Shown here: piece after piece, positions 23,631-36,540 of the stretch
Layout of the letters: every line of letters starts with the position of its first letter
Numbering within the stretch: the stretch's first letter is position 1
DNA from: Anagrus nilaparvatae
Lineage: Eukaryota; Arthropoda; Insecta; Hymenoptera; Mymaridae
DNA: 64,000 nt
Direction of reading: 5' to 3'
NCBI GenBank assembly: GCA_022575985.1
Contig: JAKSXM010000156.1
Span: 3,286,001-3,350,000 of the forward strand
Made by a program: the position numbers and the translations under genes
The notes under the pieces: generated by a model
Seen by the model: only the letters and a program-made list of their open reading frames with translations
Told to the model about the DNA's origin: nothing
Databases searched by the model: none

Positions 23631-24186
23631 AAAAATGTATAATGTGACCAGAGTAAATTATTCTTATTGAGTTAATTAAATGAAAATGCAAATATAATTT
23701 CACCCTGTGTAGTTTTATAAAAATAAATAAATGCAATTTATTCATTGCATACAATATATATAAAGAACAAAAATATATAAAACAATTTAATTTTTAAAAA
23801 TTTATTTTAAACAAAAAAGTATAAAAATTAATTAAAATTATTATTTATGCAAGTCTAGGTATATATAAAAGTTACGTAACAATAAAATACATAAAGCTGA
23901 AAAATATGAAACAGCGCGTTGTTAAATTGACAATAATAGAAATTCAATTATATATCAATCTTGTGTCCTATAAAGCTCTCTAGTGTTTATTGCATTAATG
24001 TTTCACACGGCGCGTAATCACATTTATTATATATATAATATCTGGAGAAATCAAATCAGCGAGCAGAGAAATGCCGAGACTTCCTGGAATATATACATAC
24101 ATTCTATATAACTATATATATTAGAAAGAGAGAATACATGTGGGCTAAACTTTTGGCCGGGTATAGGTCACACAATATTACTAGTA
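23631..24186. other. Non-coding DNA, nothing recognised
   Basis: AT-rich DNA with ATATAT-rich stretches near 24030-24120. No gene or repeat boundary was recognised. Confidence 0.35.
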
Positions 24187-25519
24187 CACTGTAAAAAACA
24201 ACTCCGGTGATTTTTCGACAAAATTGGTAAATTTACTAAAATTTAGTAAATTTTCGAAAAAATTCGCAATTTTTCGAAAAAAATCGGAAATTTACTAATA
24301 TTTGTAAATTTGCGAAAAAATAGTAAATTTACGATTTATTTTTTCGTAAATTTTCGACAAAATCGTAAATTTACAACTATCTCGTAATTTTACGATTTTT
24401 GTAGAAAAATTGCAATTTTTAATCGAAAATTTGTGACAAACAGTTGTGAAATTACAAGCCATATTTTTTGTACCTAAAAACGCATAGCAAACCAGTTAGA
24501 GTCATAAAATAATGTTTTTTGATTTTATACCATGAGAAAAGATGAATACTTTTATTTTTTTTCGCTACATTTCTTTTAGCAAATAGGTATATAATTATTA
24601 ATATTTTAAGAATAAAAAATATTTTTAATTACGTAAAAAAGGATAATCTGGACGAACAAGTTATTATAAGTAAAAACAGGATGAGTCAATTATAATTTAA
24701 ATGGGACATTTTTACTTTAAAAAAAAAAAATTAATTTTGATAATAATTTTTAGTATATGAGGCATTATTTTTTTTTTACTACTTAACTTGGACAAAAAAC
24801 TGAAAAAAAAAATTGAAGGCACATCAATATAACCCGTGTTTTCAGGTAGTTTGAACCTTCAGAAAACCGAAAAAAATCGTGAACAAGAAATCAGCGATAG
24901 GTGCCAAAAAGATTTTTCCACTTTTATCTCAAAAACTGCCTTTTTTCGTAACTGAGCTAACCGATTTTCGAAAATTTTTATTTCAGGGGTTTTTCGCGGT
25001 ATTTTTTTTATGACAAGTTAAAACAAGTTCAAAACTAATACAAGCAAGGATTTAGCATCAATTTTTAACAATATTTTGACATTTATAAGCTTGAAAACCT
25101 GTATTTATTTTTTGCTTTTTTTCAAATTTTGTTTTATAACTTTTTCTTGCACCTTAGGCTGTTTTTAATCTACGTACAAGTTATAATGGTAAATATTGAT
25201 CATTTTTAGTCCAAATTGATTGTTAAATACCATCAAGATGCCCGAAAATAATTATTTTAATGCGCTACAATGATGGAACCCCTAGAGTCCCAATTTTTTA
25301 ATTCTTGTTAAAATGAAGTAATTATACTTTTTCATCTTAAATATTTTGTCTATTTTATTTTTATCTCATAAAATATATTTTTCCAAGCAAATAAAACTCC
25401 ATTAATTATTATGTGCCCAAATATTTTTCATTTATACTCGTTTATTACCAATTTTTTCAATTTTATACAATACGTAATTTTTGACTGATTATGCATATTT
25501 TCAAGCTGTAGAATTAAAT

Positions 25520-25880
25520 TAAAAGGGGAGTTCAATACATTTGGAACACCAAATTATAACAAATGGTTATGAATGAGTTTATTATGTTGAAAAAACATGA
25601 CGGCTACTCTCCGTTCATTCTAATGGGTCTTCTGGGCCTAGAAACGCAGGGTTCAATGTTATAAAATAGGGTTTTTTGGCAATGAAACGCTTAAACCTCA
25701 CAAGTTAACCAAAACACTTCTGGTTGTTCTCAATTTTTTGGTGTAAGTGTCACCTTTCAAACGCCGTAAACCGCAATTTTCCATCACTAATTTTTTTATT
25801 AATGTAGCCAATTAACCAAATTACCTATTTTTAATTGCTGCCAAATTCGTAATTTCTAATAAAAAAAGGTTTTGTATGTC
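25520..25880 (+). repeat. Repeat family P, copy 2
   Basis: It is the left member of an inverted P pair inside the 4.2 kb palindrome. Landmarks are AAGGGGAGTTCAATACATTT, GGAACACCAAATTATAAC, GGCTACTCTCCGTTCATTC, CTAGAAACGCAGGGTTCAATG and GTTAACCAAAACACTTC, the reverse complements of those in copies 1 and 4. Confidence 0.8.
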
Positions 25881-26129
25881 TTGAAAAATTCCTACAAGCT
25901 TGAAGTTTCTAAAAATTTTTTCTCGTCTCATTTTCTTGAGTCGTTTTTAAGAAATGGCTCTTCTAAGTTAACATTAAAAATTAGCTTTTTATAAAACCAT
26001 ATAATTGGGACTCCGACTTCTAATTATCATATATCTGATGATTAAATAATTTAAAAAAGTAGAGTAAAGAATTTTTGGAAATTTGAAGCTTGTGGAAATA
26101 TTTTGAGACTTATAAAACCCATTTTCGTC

Positions 26130-26510
26130 AAAAATTACAAATTTGGCAGCAATTTAAAAATAGGTCATTTTTAACCAAAAATGACCATTTGGTTAATTGG
26201 CTATAGTGATGAGAGGATTAATGATAATAAATTACGGTTTACGGCGTTTGAAAGGTGGTATTTACACCAAAAAAATGAAACCAACCAAAGAAAAGAGTAA
26301 AAGAGTTTAAGTTAGCTTGTAAGGTTTTAGCGTCTCATTGAAAATTACCAAAAAACCCTATTTCATTGAGCCCTGCGTTTCTAGGCTCAGATGGCCCTTT
26401 GGAATGAACGGAGAGTAGCCGGCATGTTTTTTCAACATAATAAACTCATTCATTACCATTAGTTATAATTTGGTGTTCCAAATGTATTGAACTCCCCTTT
26501 TAATTTAATT
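26130..26510 (-). repeat. Repeat family P, copy 3
   Basis: It is the right member of the inverted pair, ending in GGAATGAACGGAGAGTAGC, TTTTTTCAACATAATAAACT, GGTGTTCCAAATGTATTGAA and CTCCCCTTTT. It is nearly identical in its outer part to the reverse complement of copy 2, more so than to the other three copies, which implies that the inverted pair arose by local duplication. Confidence 0.8.
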
Positions 26511-28421
26511 CTACAGCTTGAAAATATGCATAATCGGTCAAAAATTACGTATTGTATAAAATTGAAAAAATTGGTAATAAACGTGTAAAAATAAAAAATA
26601 TTTGGGCCCATAATCATTAATGGAGTCTTATTTGCTTGGAAAAATATATTTTATGAGATAAAAATAAAATAGACAAAATATTAAAATAGACAAGCCTAAG
26701 GTGCAAGAAAAATTAATAAAACAAAATTTGAAAAAAAGCAAAAAATAAATACAGGTTTTCAAGCCTATAAATGTCAAAATATTGTTAAAAATTGATGCTA
26801 AATCCTTGTTTGTATTAGTTTTGAACTTTTTTTAACTTGTCACAAACAAATATCCCTAAAAATACCGCGAAAAACCCCTGAAATAAAAATTTTCGAAAAT
26901 CAGTTACGAAAAAAGGCAGTTTTTGACATAAAAGTGGAAAAATCTTTTTGGCCTCTATCGCCGATTTCTTGTTCACTTTTTGTTTCGGTTTTCTGAAGTT
27001 TCAAACTATCTGAAAAAACGGGTTATATCGATGCGCCTTCAAATTTTTTTTTTCTTCAGTTTTTTGTCCAAGTTAAGTAGTAAAAAAAAAATAATGCCTA
27101 ATTTATGTGCATTTCTACGAAAAAATACGTTTTATGAGCACTAAAAATGAAAAAAAAAAAATTTAAGAGGCAACGATTACCACCATGATTTTCTGATAGT
27201 TTGCAACCTATAGAATGCAAAAAAAACGTTATCACGGAATCGGCGATGGATGCCAAAAAGATTTTGCCACTTTTATGTCGAAAACCGTGTTTTTCGTATC
27301 TGAGCAACCCAAAATAATTTAAGAAAAATAAAATAGGCGATAACTTCATTAATCAAGATAAAAATTACTTTTTTGTTAATTAAAATTTAAAATAATAGAT
27401 GACAAAATCTGATTGCCAGGGAAAAACTACTCCAGAAGAAAAAAAAACTTTTCTTTTTACGATGAAATTTAGCCGAGTTGTCGTCAATTCAAGATTTCAC
27501 TCAATATTTTATATTGAAAAATGCCTATTTCTGACTTGTTTGATTTTCATCGTAAAATAATAACTTTTTTTTAAAAATCGATTAATTTTTCCCTGAGTAT
27601 TCATTTCTTCAAAAAAAAAATTATTTTTGTTCACAAAATTTTAATTTTTAGGTCAGAAAATTTGAAAACTGTAATTAGCCAAATTTATATAACACAGTTT
27701 TTCATTGGTTTTTGACCTAAATGTTGAAATGTGGTAAAAAATTATTATTTTCTTGAAGAAATAAATACTCAGGGAAAAAGTAAACGATTTAAAAAAAAAA
27801 TGAGTATTTTACCATAATAATCAAGGGAATAATGCATATTTTAAGTTCAGAAACAGACTTTTTTTAATGTCTTTTTTAAGAAAAATTTGAGTAAAATCGT
27901 AAATTGACGATAACTTGGCTAAATTTCATTGTCAAAAGAAAAGTTTTTTTTTGTTCTTGAGTAGTTTTTCTCTGGCAATCACTATCGACTATATGGCCCA
28001 TATCATTCGATTCCTGAGACATTCCTCTAACAAACTGTATATTTTGGAAATTCAAATGACGGAGCGTCCTAAAGTATGGTATAAAATAAAAAAACATTAT
28101 TTTATGACTCTAAATGGTTTGCTATGCGTTTTTAGGTACGAAAAATAGGACTTGTAATTTCACAATTGTTTGTCGCAAATTTTCGATTAAAATTTGCAAT
28201 TTTTCTACAAAAATCGTAAAATTACGACACAGTTGTAAATTTACGATTTTGTCGAAAATTTACGAAAAAAAAAATTGTTAATTTACTATTTTTTCGCAAA
28301 TTTACAAATATTAGTAAATTTCCGATTTTTTTCGAAAAATTGCGAATTTTTTCGAAAATTTACTAAATTTTAGTAAATTTACCAATTTTGTCGAAAAATC
28401 ACCGGAGTTTTTTTTACAGTG

Positions 28422-30424
28422 TATAATAATGCTCTATATATAATATTGAAGTTTTTAAAAAAGACAGAGAAAGATAGACTATTTAGAATTAAAGTCAGGT
28501 CGTGGCACTGACAATGCGACCTACATACGTTTCCTACTTTTTTTTTTTTTTTTTTTATTATATTTATTTTTTTTTAAGAGCTTAAAACTTTCTAGCTTTC
28601 GTTTCTATAAACTTATAAGTACATTTTTTACAATAATAAGACGATCTGTAAGAATATGAATTTTCTTCTTTTTTATTTCTTTGGTTTATTGTATATTTAT
28701 ATCTTAATTTTTTATTTATTTTTTTTAAACCTTTTTTTATTATTTTTTATTAGCTAACAAATTTTTAATAAATCTTAAAAAATTTTTAGTGCAAGTAATC
28801 TGTTAAGTTATTACAGTTCTGTACCTTGAGTTACATAAAAAAAGGACATTTGTGTAAATTATAAGAGCAAGCTGAAGAATGTTATGTTGTTAAATTTCAA
28901 GTACCCTATTTTCAAAGCACTAAAAAAATATTGTATGTATATTCAATGAAAGGAGTTTTTCACCTTGTTAAGCAAGAATAGTATGAAGCATGAAAAGGGT
29001 CGAATTCTAAATTAACCAAATTTTTAAAGTATAAATTATTAAATTAAAATTTATGAAAGATCTACATGTTTCTTTATTTGATTTTTCAATATTTTGGCTA
29101 TTGTAGAGCATCAAAGCACTGTATCCCAAATACATGCAAAATATTATAAATTTTACATGACTTTTATTGTCCATTCAAGTTGTTTGTGTGCATGTACAAA
29201 CCCATCGTAAATATTTAATAACCAAAAATCATTTTTTAGTCAATTTCCTAAAATTACTATCAGATTTCAAAATACCAAAAATTTGCTTTTATTTCATAAG
29301 TAAAAAATAAATTAGTTTAGTAGTTTTCAAAATAATAATTTTGTAAATAAATACAAATAGAATATTTAATTGCAATCCAAAGTCAATATAATATTCTAAA
29401 GTTAACCTTTGGATGATTGAGTTCACAATAACCGGTCTGGTCAAATATAATAAACTTTTAGCAGTATTAGATGTAATATAATAAAAATTGAAACAAAAAA
29501 ACAATTGAATTATAAATTTTTTACTCTTAAGTTAGCAGCAGATGAAAGCATGAAAAATGTACAGTAAAAAATTATATTTAATGTACTTCAGTCAGTTTAG
29601 TTTATAACTCTTTACTAAATTAAAGGTGATAGAAAGTAACATGTTCTAATGTATTATATTTGTACACATTAGGGTGATGCAAAAAAATAAATTTTTTTGA
29701 AAACAGTTATGATGATTTAGAAGTGATATACAAAGATATTGCGAACATTTTTAGAACACTTGAGTTTTTATTTTTAGTTTAGTTTTTAAAATAGTATGAC
29801 ACTTAAGTTTTTAATTTAAAAATCAGAGCCTGGAAATCACTAAGCATCCCAAAAATTAAAATTTTTGCATTCGAATTTCATGTGGAAACTTAGTTTGATA
29901 ATTTTTTCAATTTTCTTACTAGGTATTGTAAAAAATTTGTAGAAAAGACAAATTTAATAAGTTTATTATAAAATCGCACGTTTAATTTAGGGGTATAATT
30001 ATAAATTGGTGATAGTTTCCCGAAAGTATTTATGTTATCAATTTCGAACTGATTAAAAAATTAAAAGTTTAATATATTTGCAGAGCTTTTAATCATTAAA
30101 TTTTATAGGGGTAGTATTATCTTTGTTAGAACCTTGGACTTAGAGACATTATTTTTTTGGTAAATGGAACCATTTTCTGATAACAAAAACGTGCCAAAAG
30201 CATCTTTTTACTACAAAAAAGAGTTATCCATATATTACATTTAAAGTCTTAGCTTATAAAGATATCCCATAAATACATTCAAAGCTTGTTTCCCTTAGGA
30301 TAATGTTAGATCCTTCCCACGAGAAACAGTCATGTAGTACTATATAAGCTTAAAGGTAATTCGCTGGATTGCTAGAGGTACCTATTATATATTGTGTGAA
30401 AACAAGCTTTTATATACGAATATA
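28422..30424. other. AT-rich non-coding DNA, nothing recognised
   Basis: It contains a poly-T-rich stretch near 28530-28575 and short random frames only (for example 29289-29504 minus). Confidence 0.4.
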
Positions 30425-32958
30425 TATATATGAGAAATTCCACCAAAAGATTGCCATTATCATGGTCAACCTTTTGAAAAAAAAAAATTTGAAGGTACAC
30501 CTTGCTAATACGTTTTTTTGTGTTCCTTAGATCATATATAGTCACAAAAAAGCGATGAACAGAAAAAATGTTGCGTGTACAATAGTTTTTTTTGAGTTGG
30601 AAGGCTCAAAATCACGTTTTTTCAATATTTAAAAAAACCAATTTTTGAAAATTTTTTTTAATCAATTAAAATCATTCTAAACAATATATTTCTGTTTTTT
30701 AACTTATTTTGTACTCATAATTTACTAAAAAAATCGTTTTTATTCAGAAATAACACAAATTTTTAATTATTAGCGTCTTAAAGCAGCTCAAAAATTAAAA
30801 AAATGTTTTTAAAAATAAAAATTGCTTATTTAGCTTTTAAAACTTTTTTTAGTGAAATTATTATTAAAAGATAATGATAAAAAGTTGAATTAAATATAAC
30901 TCATTAGTTACGAGCTTTAGAAATTACCTAAAACAACTGAAAACAACTCCAAAACTAAATTAACCAATTTTGGATCATTTTTAAAATAGCAAAATCAGTC
31001 TCGTTTTCAATGATTTTGTTTATTACTAATTTTTTTACAGATTTTTTTATTATTTACTTTAATTATACATATTTTAAAGTACTATCTTTCTGTTTAAAAT
31101 AATTTTTCTTTTAATCTTCAACGTCTTAGAGAAGTTCAAATGGTAAATATTGGGTTTTTTAAAAATTCATAGACTTGGGATATTTCTAGCAGATTCAAAT
31201 GATATTATAAAATGGACTAAAAGACGCATTTCCTACTAATTTTTCCCGTATAATTCGAACCCACTATTTATTTTTACATTTTACTACGCTTTACAGGAGA
31301 AAAATTCATTTTTTTAGTTTTTTAGGGTACCAATTATGGGGGACCAAATTTTAAAAGTTTCGCAGTCTTCAAGAAAAAATTTTCTGAATAGTATTTGCAA
31401 GAGTTATTTATATATTTTTTCCTCAGGAATTCGATGAAATAACTAGCTTTTTCATCTGGGGTTTTACTTAGCCATAAAATTTTATTTTTCTATTTTTACT
31501 GGTTTTGTCCAGTCTTTTATATTTTGTATTAGTAGCCCATTTGAACCTAAAGGGTTTGAAATATTTAAAATTATCTTTAATAAATAAATAGTCAGTGAAA
31601 AACTACTCGATAAAATACTAAAACTTTTTGTTTTTGAATAGTCGAGTTAATTAATAATTAATGATTTTGCACTAATTCTCCTAAAATCTCAATTTCACGT
31701 TACTTGGAGTTCCATAATTTAAAAATTTTATAAGTGAATTTTCATCATAAGACTAAACGATTTCGTATTTTATTGAGCAGTTTTTTCCTGTCTATTTATT
31801 TATTAAAGATAATTTTAAATATTTCAAACCCTTTAGGTTCAAATGGGCTACTAATACAAAATATAAAAGACTGGACAAAACCAGTAAAAATAGAAAAATA
31901 AAATTTTATGGCTAAGTAAAACCCCAGATGAAAAAGCTAGTTATTTCATCGAATTCCTGAGGAAAAAATATATAAATAACTCTTGCAAATACTATTCAGA
32001 AAATTTTTTCTTGAAGACTGCGAAACTTTTAAAATTTGGTCTCCCATAATTGGTACCCTAAAAAACTAAAAAAATGAATTTTTCTCCTGTAAAGCGTAGT
32101 AAAATGTTAAAATAAATAGTGAGTTCGAATTATACGGGAAAAATTAGTAGGAAATGCGTCTTTTAGTCCATTTTATAATATCATTTGAATCTGCTAGAAA
32201 TATCCCAAGTCTATGAATTTTTAAAAAACCCAATATTTACCATTTGAACTTCTCTAAGACGTTGAAGATTAAAAGAAAAATTATTTTAAACAGAAAGATA
32301 GTACTTTAAAATATGTATAATTAAAGTAAATAATAAAAAAATCTGTAAAAAAATTAGTAATAAACAAAATCATTGAAAACGAGACTGATTTTGCTATTTT
32401 AAAAATGATCCAAAATTGGTTAATTTAGTTTTGGAGTTGTTTTCAGCTGTATTAGGTAATTTCTAAAGCTCGTAACTAATGAGTTATATTTAATTCAACT
32501 TTTTATCATTATCTTTTAATAATAATTTCACTAAAAAAAGTTTTAAAAGCTAAATAAGCAATTTTTATTTTTAAAAACATTTTTTTAATTTTTGAGCTGC
32601 TTTAAGACGCTAATAATTAAAAATTTGTGTTATTTCTGAATAAAAACGATTTTTTTAGTAAATTATGAGTACAAAATAAGTTAAAAAACAGAAATATATT
32701 GTTTAGAATGATTTTAATTGATTAAAAAAAATTTTCAAAAATTGGTTTTTTTAAATATTGAAAAAACGTGATTTTGAGCCTTCCAACTCAAAAAAAACTA
32801 TTGTACACGCAACATTTTTTCTGTTCATCGCTTTTTTGTGACTATATATGATCTAAGGAACACAAAAAAACGTATTAGCAAGGTGTACCTTCAAATTTTT
32901 TTTTTTCAAAAGGTTGACCATGATAATGGCAATCTTTTGGTGGAATTTCTCATATATA
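30425..32958. mobile_element. 2.5 kb near-perfect palindrome
   Basis: Bases 30425 to about 31620 pair with about 31763 to 32958. Position sums are 63383 both at the outer edge (30442 with 32941) and near the centre (31571 with 31812), so the 1.2 kb arms have no net indel, and inspection shows only scattered mismatches until the last 40 bases before the loop. Outer ends read TATATGAGAAATTCCACCAA and its complement. No open frame, transposase or known terminal motif is present. It resembles a Foldback-type element or a recent inverted duplication. Confidence 0.9.
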
Positions 32959-34323
32959 AAATTCTCATATATTATATCTAGAATAATAAAAGAAGATTGA
33001 GCATGACAATATGGTAAATTTATTATGTGACGTATTCAAGTGTCATAAAAGATTATTTATTTAAATTTCTTGCTTAAAATTATTAAAATTTATATATATA
33101 CTTAAGATATGCTAAAATTTTCAACTCAAGTTTTTTTTTCTTCGTTTTATTTAATTAAAATGTCATTTTTCTTTTTTATGTAAAGTATATTTTAATGTAA
33201 AACAAAACAATTATGGTTACATAGTAATAAATTATAGGAATATAAGTAAGAATGAAAATTTTAAATAAAAACGATTTATTTTTTGCAGTAATGTATAACT
33301 TTTTTTTTGTCAAAAAGAAGACAAAATTTAATTGTCTCTACTATTATTTTCTATGTATTATGAAATTATTTAATCACTTATCTCGGTAGTATAGAAATAA
33401 AAAACTGTGGTCATGGAATTTTTTTCTAAAAAGTAATATTTCTATACATTTTTTTTAGAAATAAGAAAAAAGTTTAACGAAACTGACATTAAAATTTAAA
33501 ATTTTAAATTTTAAGAACGAAGGTAGTCTTGAGCTTATATTTAATATGTCATGAATAATAATAATAATGCAGCTTTGAATAATTTTACCGTTTTGAATAT
33601 CGATAAGAATTAAACAAGAAAATTCCTGTTTACGTGTTAACTGTTACTGCTAACGTTAGTGCATAAATACGGAATTTACTCAATTCCAAATTCGAGGTAC
33701 ACCATTTCCAGTCAAAATGCGGGGAGGGGTTTGATATTATCCACCAGAAGAAAATTTCCTATACTATATACAACAACCTTCAATTGGCTGTAGTAGCCCC
33801 TAATTAGGAGTGCTTTTGAAATATTCTCAAAAAATGTTTACTGTACGTTTTTTGGTCAATAACTACGAATTTTGCAATATTCATAAAAAAAGTCAATATT
33901 AGATACTATACATTTTTTTAGTCGAATTGCGAGGTCCCAGGGGTTAAAAAAAGAATGCAATCCTTTAAATTTGTAAAAACATCCCAAAAATGGATGTTTT
34001 GACAATTTTCATCATTAGTAACTCAGTAATAACGAATTTAAGGGTTCCAAGGTTCATAAATTACAGTGCTCTTAAATTAGCATAGTAAATATGAATTTTA
34101 AAATGCTGTAAAAAATTTTAATATAAATCAATAAAAAAGAATGTTAAAAAAAAATTAATATTTCTTGGCACATTACCAATTTTAACACTAATTATAAAAC
34201 AAATCATCTAAATTTTAATACAAATATATGTGAATATTACAAAAATCAAAGAAGAATTATTCAATCTTCAAATTTCTATATAAATAATATTTAAAAACTT
34301 TGTTTTCTTTATAATTTTCTTAA
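32959..34323. other. AT-rich non-coding DNA, nothing recognised
   Basis: No coding frame or bounded repeat was recognised. It leads into the retrotransposon at 34324. Confidence 0.35.
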
Positions 34324-36540
34324 ATGTCAAACTGTTTTGACTTAAATTTCCAAACTGACGAAGTACAATGTAATAAAATGTATGATCTTAATCGCAACAT
34401 TAAAGATTTCTTAATTCTTCATGTAAAAATTAGAAGTCTTAACTGTAACCATATCCATCTTCTAGCATACGTAAATAGTTTAGCTATAAACCCAGCAATT
34501 ATAATTTGCTCTGAAACATGGCAGTTACAACATCCTGAATTAATGGTAAGAAAATCTGTGTGTCCTCACTATACAGATGTCATGATCTAAGCAAAGACAA
34601 ATTTATAAATATAATACAACAATCTATTACATTTAAATGCTCAATAACTAACCACTTCATTTTGGGTGATTTCAATATTGACACCTTAACAACATCAAAT
34701 TTTTCTGGAGAATTTATAAATAACTTTTTAGATATGGGTTACAAACCATCAAACCATTATTTCATTCGATAAACAGGCCCAGTGCAAGTGGAGGTTCGTG
34801 CATTGATAACTGCTTCGCTAAATCAGATTTTGAAATCACACCCATAATACATACTCAACCTACCCTAGATCATTATCCTTTACTTGCTGTCATACATTTT
34901 GATAAAATATTAAATAATAAAAGACATTACACCATAAATTATAAAAAACTAGAAGCAAGATCAAATAGAATATAACTGGGATGAAATATTATACATCGAA
35001 GATCCAAATATAGCGACTGAAGAACTAATAGCTAAACTTAAAACGTGTATTTCAATGGTAATGATAAAAACCAAAGCAGTAAAATATAGGAAAAAATGGA
35101 TGACTGGTGGAATTTTCAACTCTATACTTCATAAAGAATTTTTATACATAAAAAGTAGAAATAATCCTGAAAACAAGACATTACTCTCACAATACAAAAA
35201 CTATGAAAAAACATTAAGGAAAGTTATAAGTTTGGCCAAAAAATTCAGTGAATTAGATGAAGCAAATAGAAAATGCAGTAACGCTAAAAAAATGTGGGAT
35301 TTCATAAATACTAAATTAGGTAGGGCAAAAAAACTTAATACTTTAGACCACATTATAAACAATAATCAAAAAATAACAAAGTCAGCTGATATGGCTAATG
35401 CATTTAATGATTATTTTTTGGACGTTGGTCAAGGCTTAGCAAATCAATTCTCAAATACCTTAAATAAAGCTCCATTACCTGATTTTAATAAAAATACAAT
35501 GTTTCTAAGCTATACCAACAGATATGAAATAGAAAACATCATACTAAAAATGAATGACAAACAAGGTGGCGTTGACCGCATTTCCTCAAAAGTCATAAAA
35601 CTATTGAGCAAATCAATTTCTCTTTCTCTAGATCAAAATGTAAAATATTTAGGAGTCATCTTTGACTGTAGAATGAGATGGTTAGAGCATGTTAATTACA
35701 TTACAAAAAAAGCAAGATATTTTCTGTTCATATTATATAAATTTAAACATTGGAATCATAAAATACTCATGTCTATGTATTATGCCTTTTTCTAAAGTAT
35801 CATAACCTACGGATTACTAGCCTGGGGAGGAGCTTTCCAAAGCAGCAGAAAACCCATTTTTAATCTTCAAAAACGTGTAATAAAAATTTTATCTAACAGT
35901 GAAAACAAGCTGCTAGATCTAAAACAACTTTACAAAATAAACTCTGTGATTTATAATTATAGTGAACTAAAAAAAACCATTGAAAAAAGTAAAAGTAAAA
36001 CTAGGCATAAACAGATTCCAATAATTAAACATTCCAAGAAGATATCCACAAAAAACAGTAAGATAGAAGCAATCAAATACTATAATACCTTACCTAACAA
36101 TCTAAAAACGCTGGAACAATCAAGGAAAAATATTTAAAAAAAGATAACTCAACGTATGATTGAAAACTCAAGAGCATGAACATCATACGTACTTTTTAAT
36201 TTTAATTTAAATTTTTAAATAAAAAAATAAATAGTATTATCTCATTTTAAATAAGCAAATATTATATTTTTAATATTGTTAAATATTTTATGACTGTTAA
36301 TTATTACTGTTGACACTAAATTAATTTATTAATTTATAAATCTAAATCTATAAATTGTAATTATATATATATATATATGTTTTTAAAATTAATTAATACA
36401 TGAAAACTTACTTTTTACTTAATTCTCTTTGTATACCATTTCCTGAACAGTCAGTATACAGCTGACTCTAGGATTTTCAATTTAATTACATATGTAATTG
36501 ATTAATTGTATAATGGTTTAATAAATAAATAAATAAATTT
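34324..36540 (+). pseudogene. Defective non-LTR retrotransposon (endonuclease-RT type), RT core deleted
   Basis: Pieces of one LINE polyprotein follow each other on the plus strand. An apurinic-type endonuclease start (34324-34590) has ILHVKIRSLNCN and NPAIIICSETW. The endonuclease end (34560-34772, another frame) has NHFILGDFNIDTL; a further frame holds GGSCIDNCFAK and TLDHYPLLAVI. A 246-codon frame (35055-35795) covers the connector and RT N-terminus (NKQGGVDRISSKVIKLL resembles the usual LINE linker). It then jumps at about 35633 from KSISLSL to QNVKYLGVIFD, the post-catalytic thumb region. The fingers/palm with the YADD box is absent. After a stop the C-terminal part continues (GLLAWGGAFQS, 35946-36137). 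The 3' end is a short AAAT-type tail (36519-36538). ORF1 and part of the endonuclease are also missing. The style is that of the CR1/L2/Jockey group; the clade is uncertain. The copy is inactive. Confidence 0.85.

Larger units (their letters stand above)
24187..28421. mobile_element. 4.2 kb composite palindrome with CACTGTAAAAAA termini and TA flanks
   Basis: The ends CACTGTAAAAAACAACTCCGG and CCGGAGTTTTTTTTACAGTG are inverted and each is flanked by TA (24185-24186, 28422-28423), the target duplication of Tc1/mariner-type elements. About 250 bases at each end consist of the same palindromic words (CGAAAAAATT, GTAAATTTAC, CTAAATTTTAG) as the MITE at 13229. Inside is a second inverted repeat: 24780-25900 pairs with about 26120-27060 and contains two family P copies head to head. 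A further diverged copy of the 24810-24970 segment lies in direct orientation at about 27170-27310, which makes the right half longer. All open frames inside are mirror-image by-products of the arms; no transposase is recognised. Confidence 0.85.

Noticed and set aside
35055..35795. 246-codon frame, the longest in the window, as a host gene
   Set aside because: Its text is LINE connector and RT-flanking sequence joined to adjacent endonuclease and C-terminal pieces in other frames.
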